Below, piece after piece: positions 13,201-13,928 of a DNA stretch of 13,928 nucleotides (its first letter is position 1; each line of letters opens with the position of its first letter). The notes beneath the pieces were generated by a model. That model searched no databases. It worked only from the letters and a program-made list of their open reading frames with translations, and was not told the origin of the DNA. Source of the DNA: JBGLNJ01 sp964353405 (GTDB lineage Bacteria > Chloroflexota > Anaerolineae > Fen-1058); assembly GCA_964353405.1 (NCBI GenBank), contig CAYGWJ010000253.1:1-13928 (forward strand), in the 5' to 3' direction. The position numbers and the translations under genes were made by a program.

Positions 13201-13798
13201 CATGGGCTATTCGATTGCCATGCGCGACCTGGAGATTCGCGGCGCGGGCGAGCTGTTGGGCCACCGGCAGAGCGGGCAGATTGCCGCCGTCGGCTTTGAC
13301 CTCTACACACGCTTGCTGTCGCGCGCGGTCCAAGAGATGCGCGCCGTGCGGGAGGGTAAAGCGCCGCCGCCCCCGCCCATCTCTAACGTCACGATTGACC
13401 TGCCGCTGGCCGCCTACCTGCCCACCGATTACGTGGCCGACGACACACTGCGCCTGCAGCTCTATCGCCGCCTGGGCGGGCTGGCGAGCAACGACGGCAT
13501 CGCCGAAATCGAGCAGGAATTGCAGGACCGCTTTGGCCCGCTACCTGAGCCGACGCAGAGCCTGATGTTCCAGTTGCGCATCAAGGTGCTGGCGCAAAAG
13601 GCGAGCGTATCCAGCATCACGCTCGAGGGTGGGCAGATGGTTATCAAATCCGACCTGCTGCAAGATGCGGATCGCATCGGCCTGCAACAACGCCTGGGCG
13701 ATGTGGCCCGCGTTGCGCGGCGGATGGTCTTTATCCCGAAATACAGTCAGCGCGATTGGCAAAAGCTGCTGGTAAATGTGCTGGAGAAAATGGCGTGA
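10271..13798 (+). CDS. mfd: Transcription-repair coupling factor Mfd
   Basis: 1175 residues, the usual length for Mfd, which removes RNA polymerase stalled at DNA lesions and recruits UvrA. The domains are in order. The UvrB-like N-terminus has the ARGGILDIFP motif (184-193). The RNA polymerase-interacting CarD-like domain is at about 513-572 (PGDFVVHTEHGVGAFQGL, YLAVQYAGADRLYVP). The helicase/translocase has Walker A GDVGYGKT (665-672), DEEQ box (766-769), TATPIPRTL (792-800), SIIESGLDIP and QLRGRVGRG (936-944). The TRG motif spans about 978-1012 (MRDLEIRGAGELLGHRQSG), and the C-terminal UvrA-masking domain spans about 1037-1150. ATG 10271 is chosen because GGAAG lies 6 nt upstream and the Mfd N-terminus begins there. 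The frame is open back to 10157, but that stretch contains the promoter. Residues about 460-479 are a repeat-derived insert (VESSVWKEGEPPTLHLPLTT) just before the interaction domain. It ends at TGA 13796-13798. Confidence 0.97.
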   Translation: MNLSGLLPLLKNNLAYRALLDELKAHHRGERTLPLIRAARPYLLAALSGELSRPLVVVTGKVETAGALVDALRAYTGDPSRVMRFPEPPVLLYERAPWPREVVCDRLAVLAALATPASPPTRPPMVVASVRALMQRTLPPRSFRANLRTLKKGQNIGVGKTLLAWMAMGYERAAVVEAPGQFSARGGILDIFPPSSPYPIRIELFGEEIESLRKFDPGLQRSQDALDQAVITPASEAMARHGQQAARHIGEWDTSHLPEDIASTLERDLAALQNGDPFTGIESYLPYFYSEPASLLDYVGGVEEDGLMAVDEPGEVADMWTELEEQAVELRNQAGEAGTLPPNYPLPYITWDEWSETLAHHRTLALGGEQDLDHPDPLSTAFTPPPRFGGQLKPLLDHVMQSRTMGDTTVVVTRQAQRLAELWAEREHYTAPLADMVESPEEHEVIFVQGALPDGWMLRVESSVWKEGEPPTLHLPLTTLHLLTDGEIFGWVRPQPRRRARPKAITPEAFFSDMQPGDFVVHTEHGVGAFQGLVTLTVEGVSREYLAVQYAGADRLYVPIHQADRLSKYIGSEDRPPALQRLGTAEWEHVKARAQAAAAEVAKELLDLYAARELVAGYTFSRDSAWQQELEASFPYVETEDQLRAIEQVKSDLERPRPMDRLICGDVGYGKTEVALRAAFKAVQDGKQVAMLVPTTVLAQQHFGTFQSRLAPFPVAVEMLSRFRSPREQRAILERLRQGQVDIVIGTHRLLQKDVQFKDMGLLIIDEEQRFGVTHKELLKKMRTEVDVLTLTATPIPRTLYMSLTGVRDISTIDTPPEERLPIATYVGLYDDHLIRSAILRELDRGGQVYFVHNRVQGIEQVRRRLAQVVPEAKIAIGHGQMDEDQLEKVMVDFVAGRVDVLLCTSIIESGLDIPNANTLIINRADMFGLAQLYQLRGRVGRGATRAYAYLLYEREARLTDDARKRLETIREATELGMGYSIAMRDLEIRGAGELLGHRQSGQIAAVGFDLYTRLLSRAVQEMRAVREGKAPPPPPISNVTIDLPLAAYLPTDYVADDTLRLQLYRRLGGLASNDGIAEIEQELQDRFGPLPEPTQSLMFQLRIKVLAQKASVSSITLEGGQMVIKSDLLQDADRIGLQQRLGDVARVARRMVFIPKYSQRDWQKLLVNVLEKMA
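11644..11713. repeat. Low-complexity inverted repeat inserted in frame within mfd
   Basis: A left arm GAGAGTAGAGAGTAGTGTGTGG (11644-11665, quoted in two overlapping parts: GAGAGTAGAGAGTAG and GTAGTGTGTGG) is partly complementary to 11688-11710. The right side holds CCACTCTCCAC twice (11682-11692 and 11703-11713) around two CTTACCA units. The composition differs sharply from the surrounding GC-rich mfd codons. Confidence 0.5.
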
Positions 13799-13813
13799 AG
13801 CCCTCTCCCCCGG

Positions 13814-13836
13814 CCCCTCTCCCAAAGGGAGAGGGG
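13814..13836. terminator. GC-rich hairpin downstream of mfd
   Basis: CCCCTCTCCC (13814-13823), loop AAA, GGGAGAGGGG (13827-13836) form a perfect 10-bp stem starting 16 nt after the mfd stop. The stem is strong but no T-tract follows. This sequence type is a common GC-rich intergenic repeat in many bacteria, so it may be a repeat that also hinders transcription. Confidence 0.5.
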
Positions 13837-13844
13837 AGCAAGCT

Positions 13845-13867
13845 CCCTTCCCCCTGTGGGGGAAGGG
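13845..13867. repeat. Second GC-rich hairpin downstream of mfd
   Basis: CCCTTCCCCC (13845-13854), loop TGT, GGGGGAAGGG (13858-13867) form a perfect 10-bp stem nine bases after the first hairpin. The pair resembles the hairpin pairs of the 8431-9043 region in layout, though it lacks GTAG/GGAG heads. Confidence 0.5.
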
Positions 13868-13871
13868 TTGG

Positions 13872-13928
13872 GGATGAGGGCCACCTCCCTGCTCCCCCTG
13901 GCAGAAGGGCCGAGGATGAGGGCCACCT
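13872..13928. repeat. 15-bp direct repeat with 42-bp period running off the window
   Basis: GGATGAGGGCCACCT occurs at 13872-13886 and at 13914-13928, the last base of the window. The spacer contains CTCCCCCTGGCAGAAGGGC. Two copies are visible; more may follow. Confidence 0.6.

Overview
The window is GC-rich (roughly 60% by eye) and looks like chromosomal DNA from a Chloroflexota-type bacterium. This is an inference. It rests on a giant zinc-ribbon polytopic membrane protein, a dienelactone hydrolase lipoprotein with a long Pro/Thr/Ala linker, and many GC-rich palindromic repeats. No marker gene settles the taxonomy.

Layout. Positions 1-613 (+) hold the 3' end of an ABC exporter ATP-binding domain. 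A minus-strand cluster converges on it and, in transcription order, contains: an N-terminal zinc-ribbon/membrane protein (8430-6910); a 1423-residue polytopic membrane protein in the same frame, separated only by a TAG codon and eight codons (6885-2614); a PrsW-type intramembrane protease (2529-1243); and a small membrane-anchored protein (1227-643). The first two are best read as one gene of about 1938 codons, either interrupted by an amber codon or read through it. On the plus strand, diverging from this cluster, are a Tat-type lipoprotein of the dienelactone hydrolase family (9044-10078) and mfd, the transcription-repair coupling factor (10271-13798).

The 613-bp divergent intergenic region (8431-9043) is dense with structure. 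It has a minus-strand promoter overlapped by a 17-nt palindrome. It also has three REP doublets (two inverted hairpins headed by GGAG or GTAG, the second with one degenerate head) of three different sequence families, a plus-strand promoter running straight into an intrinsic terminator, a second hairpin with a T7 tract, and a hairpin next to the hydrolase ribosome binding site. A further single REP-like hairpin begins on the stop codon of the giant membrane gene. Low-complexity inverted repeats also appear in frame inside mfd and inside the giant membrane gene. The window ends in GC-rich hairpins and the start of a 42-bp-period direct repeat.

Functionally, the minus-strand cluster joins a zinc-ribbon membrane giant, an intramembrane protease and an anchored extracytoplasmic protein. 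This would suit an envelope sensing or proteolysis role, but nothing in the sequence proves it. No mobile-element transposase, CRISPR array, tRNA or rRNA is visible.
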